From Syntrophomonadaceae bacterium (GTDB taxonomy: Bacteria; Bacillota; DSM-12270; Thermacetogeniales; Thermacetogeniaceae), in assembly GCA_012840385.1 (NCBI GenBank), contig DULK01000078.1, forward strand, positions 93,080 to 157,079: 64,000 nucleotides of DNA, in the 5' to 3' direction. Below are positions 7,988 to 16,245 of this stretch, in pieces (position 1 is the stretch's first letter; each line of letters starts with the position of its first letter). The notes below the pieces were generated by a model. The model did not search any database. It was not told the origin of the DNA and saw only the letters and a program-made list of their open reading frames with translations. The translations under genes were made by a program, and so were the position numbers.

Positions 7988-8796
7988 GACTGTAACTCCC
8001 CGGACTTTAGTGTCGCAGCCTCTACGGCACTCATCAGAAGACCCCGCAAACCACCCTTTTCCAAAACATGCAGCCCGGTGATGGTGCTCCCCCCCGGAGA
8101 AGAAACCATGTCTTTAAGCTGTCCCGGGTGACTGCCTCCTGACTGCAGCATCCTGGCAGTACCAAGCACTGTCTGTACGGCCAGGTCCACAGCTATCCTC
8201 CTCGGAAGCCCCATTTTCACTCCCCCGTCGGCCAGCGCCTCTACAATAACGGCAATGTAAGCAGGCCCACACCCGCTGAGACCTGTTACCGCATTCATGT
8301 TTCCCTCGGGAAGTGTCACTACCCTCCCGACTGAACTGAACAGTTTTTCTGCCAGCTGCCTTTCTGCCTCTCCTGCAAACCTGCCCAAAGCGAGGGCCGT
8401 CACCCCCTCGCCGATCAAAGCAGGAAGATTGGGCATTGCCCTGATGACCGGGGTCCCCTCGGGAAGATGAGTCTCCAGGTAAGCCAGCTGAATTCCCGCC
8501 GCAACCGAAATCAGTAAATGATCAGTTGTAACAAGGGGGTTTATCTCCTCTAAAACTGTTTTGACCACAGCCGGTTTTACTGCACAAATCACAATACCGG
8601 CAGTCTTTACGACATCCCGGTTGTCCCGGGTAGCTTTAACGGGGAACCTCTTAACAAGCACATCCAGTTGTGCCTGCTCCAGATCACTGATTATCACATC
8701 TTGGGGTGCCACAAGACCTGTATTTATGAAACCCGCCACGAGGGCGCTTCCCATGGCACCTGCACCAATTACACCTATCTTTTTTCTGCTACCGAT
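7984..8796 (-). CDS. proC: Pyrroline-5-carboxylate reductase, start codon probably ATC
   Basis: Reduces pyrroline-5-carboxylate to proline with NAD(P)H in the cytosol. The family marks are the Rossmann motif GVIGAGAMGSA, the AVKPAVV segment, and a C-terminal GLSGCGPAYIAV and SPGGSTITGLHVLE. The first ATG (8752-8754) lies inside the Rossmann glycine motif and cannot be the start. Upstream to the in-frame TAG there is no ATG, GTG, TTG or CTG. ATC at 8794-8796 is preceded by AGGGGGG at 8 nt and would give a normal 270-residue protein beginning GSRKKIGVIG after the initiator. It would overlap sepF by 8 nt. A sequencing error is the alternative. Confidence 0.85.
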   Translation of the reverse strand: MGSRKKIGVIGAGAMGSALVAGFINTGLVAPQDVIISDLEQAQLDVLVKRFPVKATRDNRDVVKTAGIVICAVKPAVVKTVLEEINPLVTTDHLLISVAAGIQLAYLETHLPEGTPVIRAMPNLPALIGEGVTALALGRFAGEAERQLAEKLFSSVGRVVTLPEGNMNAVTGLSGCGPAYIAVIVEALADGGVKMGLPRRIAVDLAVQTVLGTARMLQSGGSHPGQLKDMVSSPGGSTITGLHVLEKGGLRGLLMSAVEAATLKSGELQS

Positions 8797-9235
8797 CTCT
8801 GATACCCCCCTGGTCTAGTTTGTGAAAAATTCTTTCCCGAAGATCGCCGGGGATTTCACCGGAATGAACTGAAACATTACTCGGGACGAAGAGAAATGTC
8901 TGAGCCGTAACCTTGAGTGTGCTACCGTTCAAGGCCAGAATGGCACCGCTTAAAAAGTCAATAATGCGCTGAGCAACATCTTTCGGGGCATTTTCAAAGT
9001 TTACTATAACCGGTTTCCGGTTTTTTAAGTATCCCACCAGCTTTTCTGACTCTTCGAAGGTCAACGGCTTTACAACGATAATCTTCATCTCAGGAGCGGA
9101 ATGAAGGCTTAAGACCGCCGCGCCCTTATTACGGCTGCGAACCTCTACGGGCTGGAGTTCTTCCTCTTCTTCCTCCTCATAATTATCAGACAAACCGATA
9201 AAGTTCATAAATTTCTCAAACCATCCAATACTCAA
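8789..9235 (-). CDS. sepF: Cell division protein SepF
   Basis: A 148-residue cytosolic protein that anchors and bundles FtsZ at the septum. The N-terminal part (residues 1-15, FMNFIGLSDNYEE) is the amphipathic membrane-binding helix followed by an acidic linker. The C-terminal half is the SepF fold with KIIVVKPLTFEESEKLVGYL and RKPVIVNFE, then RIIDFLSGAILALNG. It lies between ylmE and proC, matching the ylm locus next to ftsZ in Gram-positive bacteria. Confidence 0.95.
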   Translation of the reverse strand: MSIGWFEKFMNFIGLSDNYEEEEEEELQPVEVRSRNKGAAVLSLHSAPEMKIIVVKPLTFEESEKLVGYLKNRKPVIVNFENAPKDVAQRIIDFLSGAILALNGSTLKVTAQTFLFVPSNVSVHSGEIPGDLRERIFHKLDQGGIRDR

Positions 9236-9261
9236 GAAAAGTCACACCCCCGTTGTTAGTT

Positions 9262-9945
9262 TTAAGAACCAAAGAGAGCGCTCCCAATTCTTACCAGAGT
9301 TGCCCCCTCTTCCACCGCTACTTCAAAATCGTTGCTCATCCCCATGGAGAGATGCCTGAGGTCAAGCCAGGGCTTCTTCTGCATCATATCTTCCTTTAAC
9401 TCCCGCAGCCTGCGAAATACCGGACGCACCTCCTCAGGGTCCTCACAGTAGGGAGCAATGGTCATCAGGCCGCAGACCTTCAACCCTTTCATTTCCCGGA
9501 TTTCATCCAGGAAATCAGGAAGTTCGGAGGGGGCAAGACCAAACTTGGTAGCCTCTCCGGAAACATTCACCTGAACCAGCACCTGCCACGCATACCCCTG
9601 GATGTCGCTCAATCTGTTGAGGGTAGCTGCCAGGCTCATGCTGTCCAGGGAATGGATCATACTGACCTTCCCTGCAAGGTACCTTGCCTTATTGCGCTGC
9701 AGGTGGCCAATAAAGTGCCACTCCACCTGTTTATCAATAACATCGTATTTTTTAAGAAAATCTTGAACGCGGTTCTCCCCAAAAACGCTCAAACCGGTGG
9801 AAATGGCCTCTTTAAGCTGTTCTGCGTTAATCCCTTTGCTCACGGCGACGAGTTTTACATCCGCTTTCTGACGGCCTACCCTTTGACACGCCTCAGCTAT
9901 CCTTCTATAGACGTCATTGATACGATTATTTAACGCTTCATTCAA
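9262..9945 (-). CDS. ylmE: PLP homeostasis protein YggS/YlmE
   Basis: A 227-residue single-domain pyridoxal-phosphate protein of the YggS/PROSC family, which controls free PLP and amino-acid balance. The PLP lysine is in KLVAVSKGINAEQL (Lys about 37). Also visible are FGENRVQDF, WHFIGHLQRNKAR and LSMGMSNDFEVAVEEGATLVR near the C terminus. Starts at a TTG with AGGAGG 8 nt upstream. It stands just before sepF, the conserved ylmE-sepF pair. Confidence 0.94.
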   Translation of the reverse strand: MNEALNNRINDVYRRIAEACQRVGRQKADVKLVAVSKGINAEQLKEAISTGLSVFGENRVQDFLKKYDVIDKQVEWHFIGHLQRNKARYLAGKVSMIHSLDSMSLAATLNRLSDIQGYAWQVLVQVNVSGEATKFGLAPSELPDFLDEIREMKGLKVCGLMTIAPYCEDPEEVRPVFRRLRELKEDMMQKKPWLDLRHLSMGMSNDFEVAVEEGATLVRIGSALFGS

Positions 9946-9998
9946 CCAAGATTCCTCCTTACTCCCATGTTCGATAAAAAAAGGCCAGATCCTTCAAA

Positions 9999-10970
9999 TT
10001 AGATATCTTTTTGAATTCTGGTTGCCACCCATGGATTGACAACTATTTCAAGGCCGGGATCGATCCCTGTTACAGCTACCCTGTCCCCTAGCCTGCCCCT
10101 AACATCTACCTTGAGAAACCTGAATCCAAGGGGGGAATAGGTAAATACCCCTGTGGAGTGTTCATGTTGGACAAGAGCTTCAGCAGGAATAATTATTCCT
10201 TCGCACTCCTGTTTGATCACCTTCAAATTTAAAAGGCGGTCGTCGGGGAGACCCGGCTGAGCTTGCAAGACTTCGGCCACAACCAAAAGAATCTCACCAA
10301 CCGCTTTTGTACCGACAATTTTCCCCTTCCCCGAGCCCCCGCTCCACTGCAACTCTACCGCATCTCCTCTGGAAAGATCGTCCTTCCCAACCTTATCCAG
10401 CTTGATAACCAAATAAGGCTCTGAAAGGTTGTCGATAATCTTAAAAACCGGCTCCCCTGCACCTGACACCTGAGAGTGATCCCCGACATCGCCTTTGAAA
10501 TTTTTAAACAAGCCGGCCAGATCCAGCCTGGACCATCGTTCGGGAACAAGCACGTCCTCCCATCCATCCGGGTGGTAACAAACAAACCCCGGGGTGGGGC
10601 TGGGCAGGTTGATTGACTCACGGTTTTTTTCCATGCTTGGTGGAGGTTTTAGCTCTGCTACGACTTGACCGGAACGTACCAGGCTTCCTTCTGGCAGAAA
10701 GCGGACAAGGTAGCCGGGGCGCGGCGCCCTTACCACCGTCTCATTGCGCAGGATAATTGCCTGCCCGGAATAGCTTGCCGCAAGATTTCCCTCTTTGGCC
10801 TGCACGGTCTTCGCAGCACTCACCAAATAAAACCGGTAAACCTGCTTACCGATCCAAAAAAACATACCGCAGACGGCGACAAATAACATGGCGCGCCCCA
10901 ATAGAACACGCAGCCGTTTGAAGAATGCCGCCTTCCTTAGCCTTTCCCTTCTAGGCCGTCGGATTTTCAC
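9999..10970 (-). CDS. HlyD-like membrane-anchored protein
   Basis: A roughly 323-residue protein with a basic N terminus, one membrane anchor (LLGRAMLFVAVCGMFFWI region) and an extracellular part containing biotinyl-lipoyl-like sequence (VRAPRPGYLVRFLPEGSLVRSGQVVAEL), the arrangement of HlyD/membrane-fusion proteins. I prefer the GTG at 10968-10970 to the upstream ATG at 11033, because the longer form overlaps the upstream gene by 83 nt; the GTG still overlaps it by 20 nt. No transporter partner is adjacent. Genes of this kind recur before ylmE in spore-forming Clostridia, to my recollection; the function is not known. Confidence 0.7.
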   Translation of the reverse strand: MKIRRPRRERLRKAAFFKRLRVLLGRAMLFVAVCGMFFWIGKQVYRFYLVSAAKTVQAKEGNLAASYSGQAIILRNETVVRAPRPGYLVRFLPEGSLVRSGQVVAELKPPPSMEKNRESINLPSPTPGFVCYHPDGWEDVLVPERWSRLDLAGLFKNFKGDVGDHSQVSGAGEPVFKIIDNLSEPYLVIKLDKVGKDDLSRGDAVELQWSGGSGKGKIVGTKAVGEILLVVAEVLQAQPGLPDDRLLNLKVIKQECEGIIIPAEALVQHEHSTGVFTYSPLGFRFLKVDVRGRLGDRVAVTGIDPGLEIVVNPWVATRIQKDI

Positions 10971-11211
10971 CGCTCTTCTGCACCTCGTAACCGGCGTCGA
11001 CAACGGCATTTTGAATGTCTGTAAGGGCCGCACTCTCAGGATCGTAAGTCACTTTGACCAGGCCTTTTTCGAGGTCCACCTCTACAACTTTGACTCCCTT
11101 AACCCCCCCTACGGACTTTTCAACCGCCATTTTACAATGTCCACAACTCATTCCCTTGACGACCAGAGTTATCGTCTTCAGTTCGCCCTTTCCTTCGCCA
11201 CAACCAGGCAT
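10951..11211 (-). CDS. Heavy-metal-associated (CopZ-like) domain protein
   Basis: An 86-residue protein consisting of one HMA domain. The metal-binding motif is GMSCGHC (CxxC), followed by VEKSVGGVKGVKVVEVDL and KVTYDPESAALTDIQNAV, a standard ferredoxin-like copper-chaperone sequence. The ATG at 11209-11211 has an AGGGGG box 6 nt upstream, whereas a longer reading frame would overlap pgeF. A short cysteine-containing segment (MPGCGEG) precedes the domain. No copper ATPase or CsoR gene is nearby, so the partner is unknown. Confidence 0.88.
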   Translation of the reverse strand: MPGCGEGKGELKTITLVVKGMSCGHCKMAVEKSVGGVKGVKVVEVDLEKGLVKVTYDPESAALTDIQNAVVDAGYEVQKSGENPTA

Positions 11212-11222
11212 GTAAACACCCC

Positions 11223-12020
11223 CTATTCCAGCATTAGGATCGCGGCCATGCGCCCTGTAACACCTCGACTGCCGCGGTAAGAAAAGAACAAATCCTGGCG
11301 GCAGATGGTGCATAGCCCGCTTACTGTAATATTCTCCCCCTTTAGGCCGGCCTCATGCAGCACCAGGGCATTGGCACCCCAGAGATCGTATTTCCATTTT
11401 TTACTTCCAACAGGGTTCAGCAGCATCTGCCAGTCCCCGGGGAATGCACTTCTTACAGCCTCAATTACTTCTTCCCCGACCTCGTAGCAGCATGGCCCTG
11501 CGGCCGGAGAAAGGGCCGCCAGACAATCTTTCGGATCCGTCCCATACTCCTGGGCCATTTTTTCAACACACTTCAAGGCAATCCTGGCGACTGCCCCGCG
11601 CCACCCGGCATGCGCCAGTCCGATTACCCTGTGTACGGGGTCATACAGGTAGACGGCCTGGCAGTCCGCAACCAGGCAGGTTAGGGCAACACCTTGCAGA
11701 GATGTCACCTGGGCATCCGCATCAACGACCTCTCTTCTGCCCGTTCCCCTTCGCTCCTTGATGACCAGAACACGGTCACCGTGAACCTGATTGGTTGTAT
11801 GGAGTCGCCCGTCACTTATTCCCATACTCCTGCACAGCAGTCTTCTGTTCGCAGCCACGAATATGGGGTTGTCCTCTGTGTGAAACCCCAGATTGAGCGA
11901 TGCAAAGGGACCCCTGCTGAAACCCCCGTGTCTTGTTGTAAATACCGCCCGGGTACCCTTTCCATCGAATTCCGAAATCGAAAAATAGGGTGGTTCCTCT
12001 TGCTGGATTACAAATCCCAT
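11223..12020 (-). CDS. pgeF: Laccase-domain purine nucleoside phosphorylase / peptidoglycan editing factor (YlmD)
   Basis: A 265-residue cytosolic protein of the YfiH/LACC1 family; members act as purine nucleoside phosphorylases or adenosine deaminases, and E. coli YfiH corrects murein precursors. The metal-ligand motifs are all present: TTNQVHGDRV, LVADCQAVYLYD and GLAHAGWRGAV, with CCYEVGEEV following. Length is typical. It corresponds to ylmD of the Bacillus sigG-ylm locus. An nrd module has been placed between ylmC and this gene. Confidence 0.93.
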   Translation of the reverse strand: MGFVIQQEEPPYFSISEFDGKGTRAVFTTRHGGFSRGPFASLNLGFHTEDNPIFVAANRRLLCRSMGISDGRLHTTNQVHGDRVLVIKERRGTGRREVVDADAQVTSLQGVALTCLVADCQAVYLYDPVHRVIGLAHAGWRGAVARIALKCVEKMAQEYGTDPKDCLAALSPAAGPCCYEVGEEVIEAVRSAFPGDWQMLLNPVGSKKWKYDLWGANALVLHEAGLKGENITVSGLCTICRQDLFFSYRGSRGVTGRMAAILMLE

Positions 12021-12062
12021 TTTATCCTTACCGTTCCTATCAGTCCCTGGGCAACACTCACC

Positions 12063-12566
12063 TCAAAACTCCGCCTCGATCACTTTCCCGGCATTTAAGG
12101 ATTCCGCAACCTTAATGACCCGCTGGTTCCGGGAACCCCGAAAAGCCAGGCTCAAATCCCGCTCCTCCCTGATATAACGCCCGTCTACGAGGAGATCGGA
12201 AACCTCCAGCAGGTCTCGAATATCTTGATCCCGGCGGGATTTTTTTAAAATTTCCTCAAAGGTATACCCGGTATAGGTGACGATATCCAATCCCATTTCC
12301 TTAATCCGCCGCCCCAGGGAGGCCAGGGGGCCCGGTTGGGCAAAGGGCTCACCCCCGGAGAAAGTAACCCCTTTGATCAGCCTGCTGCTCCGGATCATTT
12401 CCAAAACCTCATCCTCTTCTACCTCACGCCCCCCTGTGAAGTCCCAGGTTTCGGGATTGTGACACCCATCGCAGTGGTGGGGACAGCCCTGGGTAAAAAT
12501 AACAAACCTGATCCCCGGCCCGTCCACCACGCTCTCTTTATCATAACCGGAAATTCTCAGTTTCAT
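12063..12566 (-). CDS. nrdG: Anaerobic ribonucleotide reductase activating protein (radical SAM)
   Basis: A 167-residue radical-SAM enzyme that generates the glycyl radical on NrdD. The iron-sulfur motif CPHHCDGC (CX3CX2C) begins at about residue 27, preceded by VDGPGIRFVIFTQG, and the SAM-binding stretch VTFSGGEPFAQPG follows. It starts 27 nt after nrdD, in operon order nrdR-nrdD-nrdG. The pairing implies DNA precursor synthesis without oxygen. Confidence 0.95.
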   Translation of the reverse strand: MKLRISGYDKESVVDGPGIRFVIFTQGCPHHCDGCHNPETWDFTGGREVEEDEVLEMIRSSRLIKGVTFSGGEPFAQPGPLASLGRRIKEMGLDIVTYTGYTFEEILKKSRRDQDIRDLLEVSDLLVDGRYIREERDLSLAFRGSRNQRVIKVAESLNAGKVIEAEF

Positions 12567-12593
12567 TGTTCTCCTACTCCACCTTCATGGAAT

Positions 12594-14615
12594 TTATAAA
12601 TCTTTGCAGTGCGGCAACCGGTCCCGCAGTTCGGCAACCTTTCCGTCGTTGAAACGGTCCACGGTACTCAGGTACCCGGTGATCCGGCGCACCCGGCGTA
12701 TTGCGGTGGAGCCGCAACGAGGGCATTCCGGTTCATTGATGACCCCCAGCAGGTTACAGCCGGTACAGAAGTCAACCGGGTAATTGATCCCGGCATAGCC
12801 CATGTCGCATTCCGCCATGTGCCGCAGAATGGCTTCCACCGCCTCCAGGTTATGCTGTGGTGGTGAGGCCATCTCCACATAGCTGATATGCCCGGCGTTG
12901 CAGTATTTGTGATAGGGGCCTTCCAGGCTGATCTTGTCATAGAAGCTGATCGGGAAGTAAACAGGAATGTGGAAAGAGTTTGTATAGTACTCCCGGTTGG
13001 TAACCCCCGGTATTATCCCGAATTCTTTCTGATCCAACCGGACAAACCGACCGCAGAGCCCCTCGGCTGGAGTGGCCAGCAGGGTGTAATTAAGGTTGAA
13101 GCGCTCACAGGCCTCATCCACTTTTTTCCTCATGTAGGCCACGATCTCAAGCCCCAACTCCTGGGACTCCTCTTTCTGGCCGTGGTGATAACCGGTCAGG
13201 GCAACCAGCGCCTCGGCCAAACCGATAAAACCTACGCTCAGTGTGCCGTTGACGATGGCGGGCTCTATGGAATCGCACTCCTTCAGGCCCTCCGACCCGA
13301 GATAAAGACCCTGTCCCATGACAAAGGGAAGATCCTTCACCTTTAACTTGCATTGTACCTTGAACCGGTGGTGTAGCTGGTTTATCGTCAGTTCCAAAAC
13401 CTCATCCAACATCCGGTAAAAGGTTTTCAGATTGCGCTCGGCCCTGATCCCCAGCCTCGGCAGATTAATTGTGGTAAAGGAAAGGTTCCCCCGTCCCACT
13501 GTGACGGCGGGACCCCGACGGTTGTCCATCACCCTGGTGCGGCACCCCATGTAAGCCACCTGGTCACCGTATTTCTTATTGAATGAAGAGTCCATAAAGC
13601 TAAAGGTCGGGTTCAGGCGCTTGCTGGCAACCCGCATGGCCAACTCGAAGAGATCATAGTTGGGGTCCCCGGGATCAAAGTTAACCCCCTTCTTAACCCT
13701 GAAGATAACATTTGGAAAGATGGGGTTTTCCCCTCGCCCCAGCCCCGCCTCGTAGGCCAGCAGGAAATTCCGCGTCACTTTCCGTCCGGCCTCGGAGGTG
13801 TCCGTCCCCAGGTTAATGGAGGAAAATGGGACCTGGCTCCCCGCCCTGCTATGCATGCTGTTCAGGTTGTACACCAGGGCTTCCATGGCCTGGTAGACCT
13901 CGTCCTCATCAGCACCGTCAACAAATGGTGCCATTTGGGTGTCAAAAAAGGGAAATGATTGCCCTCCAAACATGTCATTTTGCGAGCTCTGAAGAATTAT
14001 TGCAGCCAGGGCGGTAGCCGAAGCCGGCCGCTTGGGTGGCCTGATATAGCCGTGTCCTGTGTTGAATCCTTCTTTCAAAAGCCGATCTAAAGGGATTTGA
14101 AGGCAATTACAGGTAGTAGCGTAGAAGTCGAGGTCGTGAATATGGATGTCACCTCTGCTATGGGCAAGCGAAAAATCTTCATCCAGCAAGCGGGTTAAAT
14201 AAAACTTCCTGCTTGCTGCACTGGCAATCTGCAGCATCTTAGCCGAGGGAGAGTTGCCCACGTTGGCGTTATCCTTATCGGTCTCCTTGATGATGTCCTC
14301 CACCACGTCCATCAATTCGCTTTTAGCCTCGCGCAGGCGGGTACGCTTGTCCCTGTAAAGGATATAGGCCTTGGCAGTCCTGGCATGCCCTTTCTCGATC
14401 AAAACCTTTTCCACGATGTCCTGGACATCCTCAACCCCAAAAATCTCCCCGTTATACTTTTGTTTAAGCATCCGGAGAACTTCCAGGGTCAATGCCACCG
14501 CGGTCTCGCGATCCTCCCCCCCCACGGCGCGGGCTGCCTTGAATATGGCATCGGTGATCTTGGTGTCGTCGAACGGTACTTCCCGTCCATCCCTTTTCCT
14601 AATCGTGGTAAACAA
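12594..14615 (-). CDS. nrdD: Anaerobic (class III) ribonucleoside-triphosphate reductase
   Basis: A 673-residue glycyl-radical enzyme that reduces ribonucleoside triphosphates to deoxy forms, typically with formate. The N terminus is an ATP-cone (IRKRDGREVPFDDTKITDAI). Near the C terminus are a zinc site (CTGCNLLG ... CPRCGS) and the glycyl-radical loop RRITGYLSTVDRFNDGK. The internal CNAGHISYVEM segment is also characteristic. Length is slightly shorter than the E. coli enzyme. It lies 24 nt after nrdR and would be controlled by the NrdR box upstream of that gene. Confidence 0.97.
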   Translation of the reverse strand: MFTTIRKRDGREVPFDDTKITDAIFKAARAVGGEDRETAVALTLEVLRMLKQKYNGEIFGVEDVQDIVEKVLIEKGHARTAKAYILYRDKRTRLREAKSELMDVVEDIIKETDKDNANVGNSPSAKMLQIASAASRKFYLTRLLDEDFSLAHSRGDIHIHDLDFYATTCNCLQIPLDRLLKEGFNTGHGYIRPPKRPASATALAAIILQSSQNDMFGGQSFPFFDTQMAPFVDGADEDEVYQAMEALVYNLNSMHSRAGSQVPFSSINLGTDTSEAGRKVTRNFLLAYEAGLGRGENPIFPNVIFRVKKGVNFDPGDPNYDLFELAMRVASKRLNPTFSFMDSSFNKKYGDQVAYMGCRTRVMDNRRGPAVTVGRGNLSFTTINLPRLGIRAERNLKTFYRMLDEVLELTINQLHHRFKVQCKLKVKDLPFVMGQGLYLGSEGLKECDSIEPAIVNGTLSVGFIGLAEALVALTGYHHGQKEESQELGLEIVAYMRKKVDEACERFNLNYTLLATPAEGLCGRFVRLDQKEFGIIPGVTNREYYTNSFHIPVYFPISFYDKISLEGPYHKYCNAGHISYVEMASPPQHNLEAVEAILRHMAECDMGYAGINYPVDFCTGCNLLGVINEPECPRCGSTAIRRVRRITGYLSTVDRFNDGKVAELRDRLPHCKDL

Positions 14616-14639
14616 AATCCAGTCTCCTCCCCTACTGAA

Positions 14640-15122
14640 TCAACTATTGGACTTACCCTCAACGCCTAACTCTTCCAGGCAAGTAAGGATTTCTCCTACA
14701 TCCTTAAACTCACGGTAAACGGAGGCGAAACGCACATAAGCCACCTTGTCCACCTTCCGCAGGCGCTCCATTACCATATGGCCTATGGTTTGGCTGGATA
14801 CCTCCGATTCCGGGCAATCCCTTAAGGATCTCTCGATTTCATCAACCATCATGGACAGGGTATCCAGTGTGGCGTGCCTTTTTTCGCAGGCCTTCATAAT
14901 CCCGCGCAGCAGCTTTTCACGGTCAAACAGCTCCCGCCTTCCGTCTTTTTTTACAACCCACAGCGGAACCTCCTCGATCCGCTCGTAGGTGGTAAACCGC
15001 CTCCCGCAGAGCAGACACTCGCGGCGGCGCCTGATTTCGTTACCATCCTCCACGGAGCGGGAATCGAGCACCCTTGATTCCCCTTTTTTACAATAAGGGC
15101 AACGCAAGTCGGTTCCCTCCAA
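14640..15122 (-). CDS. nrdR: Transcriptional repressor NrdR
   Basis: A 160-residue zinc-ribbon/ATP-cone repressor that senses ATP/dATP and controls ribonucleotide reductase genes. The N terminus has the zinc ligands CPYC and CLLC around RVLDSRSVEDG and RRRECLLCGRRFTTYER. The ATP-cone is WVVKKDGRRELFDREKLLRG. First gene of nrdR-nrdD-nrdG. A good NrdR box lies 27 nt upstream of the start, so the operon is probably autoregulated. Confidence 0.97.
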   Translation of the reverse strand: MEGTDLRCPYCKKGESRVLDSRSVEDGNEIRRRRECLLCGRRFTTYERIEEVPLWVVKKDGRRELFDREKLLRGIMKACEKRHATLDTLSMMVDEIERSLRDCPESEVSSQTIGHMVMERLRKVDKVAYVRFASVYREFKDVGEILTCLEELGVEGKSNS

Positions 15123-15146
15123 TATCTTGGGTTTCTGTTAATAATA

Positions 15147-15162
15147 TAACACAACATATAGT
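15147..15162 (-). promoter_or_regulatory. NrdR box upstream of nrdR-nrdD-nrdG
   Basis: The minus-strand 14-mer ACTATATGTTGTGT (15149-15162) matches the NrdR consensus half ACWATATATWGTGT at 13 of 14 positions. It lies about 27 nt before nrdR. Promoters controlled by NrdR usually have two boxes about 31 bp apart; I do not see a clear second one. Confidence 0.7.
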
Positions 15163-15185
15163 ACAGTAAATCCTGCCAAAGGCCC

Positions 15186-15213
15186 ATAAAAAAAGTCCCT
15201 ATTTATGGGACCT
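15186..15213 (-). terminator. Intrinsic terminator after ylmC
   Basis: On the minus strand a GGTCCC/GGGACT-type stem with loop ATAAATA is followed by seven T. It lies about 27 nt past the ylmC stop and cleanly separates the sporulation unit from nrdR. Confidence 0.88.
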
Positions 15214-15239
15214 AAGTCGTCTTAATTGCTCTTCAATTT

Positions 15240-15497
15240 TCAGGACGTTTTCTGGGGAGAACCAGGGGAGAGGTCCACCAGAATAACATCAACCCCGATT
15301 CTCACAATCTTCTCCCAGGTCACAACCAATTCGTCATTCCTGGCAAAGATACTGAAAGGGCGGTTGTTTCCGGGCAGGATGATCGCCTTGATTTTGCCGG
15401 TATCAAGATCGATATCTATATCTTTAATCAATCCTAAACGTTTGCCATCGGCGATATTGATGACATCACGCAGCCTTAGTTCAGAGATCTTAACCAC
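15240..15497 (-). CDS. ylmC: YlmC/YmxH family PRC-barrel sporulation protein
   Basis: An 85-residue protein with one PRC-barrel domain (ISELRLRDVINIADGKRLGLIKDIDIDL, then KIKAIILPG). YlmC/YmxH members are conserved in spore formers and stand after sigG; their exact role is unknown. I prefer the GTG at 15495-15497, because the upstream GTG at 15509 overlaps the GAGGAGG ribosome site itself. It is the last gene before a strong terminator. Confidence 0.88.
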   Translation of the reverse strand: MVKISELRLRDVINIADGKRLGLIKDIDIDLDTGKIKAIILPGNNRPFSIFARNDELVVTWEKIVRIGVDVILVDLSPGSPQKTS

Positions 15498-15559
15498 ACA
15501 AACTGCCACCTCCTCAATATCAATACAGTATATGAAAGGAGGCGGACGTTTGTTCCAGA

Positions 15560-16231
15560 TTATGAATTTATTATTCTTGCCAGATGGCCGCTTTCATTGC
15601 GTAGCCAGTCCAAAACCCGAAACCGGAAATGCACCGGCCCCGGCCAACCGCTTTCCTCTTTGTTTTCGATGTTTTCTATTCTATGCAGCTGTTCTCCGGC
15701 CACAACCTCTTGAATTCCTTTACCGGAATCGCTCATCCCCACATTAGTGCTGGATATATCCACGAAACAAAGGGGCGGGAAAAGGACACACCACCAGTTC
15801 GCCCCCTTACCCTCACCCAGCACCACACGCACCGCTTCGTAACCGCCGGCGGGCAGAACGATATTCCCATAGGCCCTGGCCGGAAAAGTAAACCTACCTA
15901 TCAGGACCCGCACGGGATACTTGAACCCCGCGTTATCTAGCGTTTCCCGGGCAATGCTTGCGATCTGGCGGCGGTTTTCCAATACTATCTCCCGCGCCTC
16001 GTTGTAACCGGCAGCCTTTTCAAGCTGCGGTTTTAAGAAACTAACCAAGGCATCCCGGACCAGATATTTGGCCTCCTGATCCCTCCGATGATCACTGTTG
16101 GCAATTACATGAAATCTGAGCAGGTTATGATAGGTAGAGGCTTTCCTTGCCCGGTTGTTCTCACCTGTTTGTAAAATTAATCCTAAGAGCAGCAAACCCA
16201 CAACTAAAATTAAGACCGCTCTGCTTCTCAT
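15560..16231 (-). CDS. spoIIR: Stage II sporulation protein R
   Basis: A 223-residue secreted signalling protein made in the forespore, which triggers SpoIIGA to process pro-sigma-E in the mother cell. It has an N-terminal hydrophobic signal/anchor (AVLILVVGLLLLGLILQTG), then the SpoIIR domain with LRFHVIANSDHRRDQEAKY and RIGR-type basic segments (PVRVLIGRFTFPARAYGN). It starts 14 nt after the sigG stop, so it is probably made together with sigma-G, in the compartment where SpoIIR acts. Confidence 0.95.
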   Translation of the reverse strand: MRSRAVLILVVGLLLLGLILQTGENNRARKASTYHNLLRFHVIANSDHRRDQEAKYLVRDALVSFLKPQLEKAAGYNEAREIVLENRRQIASIARETLDNAGFKYPVRVLIGRFTFPARAYGNIVLPAGGYEAVRVVLGEGKGANWWCVLFPPLCFVDISSTNVGMSDSGKGIQEVVAGEQLHRIENIENKEESGWPGPVHFRFRVLDWLRNESGHLARIINS

Positions 16232-16245
16232 GGGTATCTCCCCTA

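Noticed and set aside
10665..12098. Several plus-strand frames over the HlyD-like and pgeF genes
   Set aside because: All are shadows of conserved minus-strand genes, with no plausible start sites or recognisable products.
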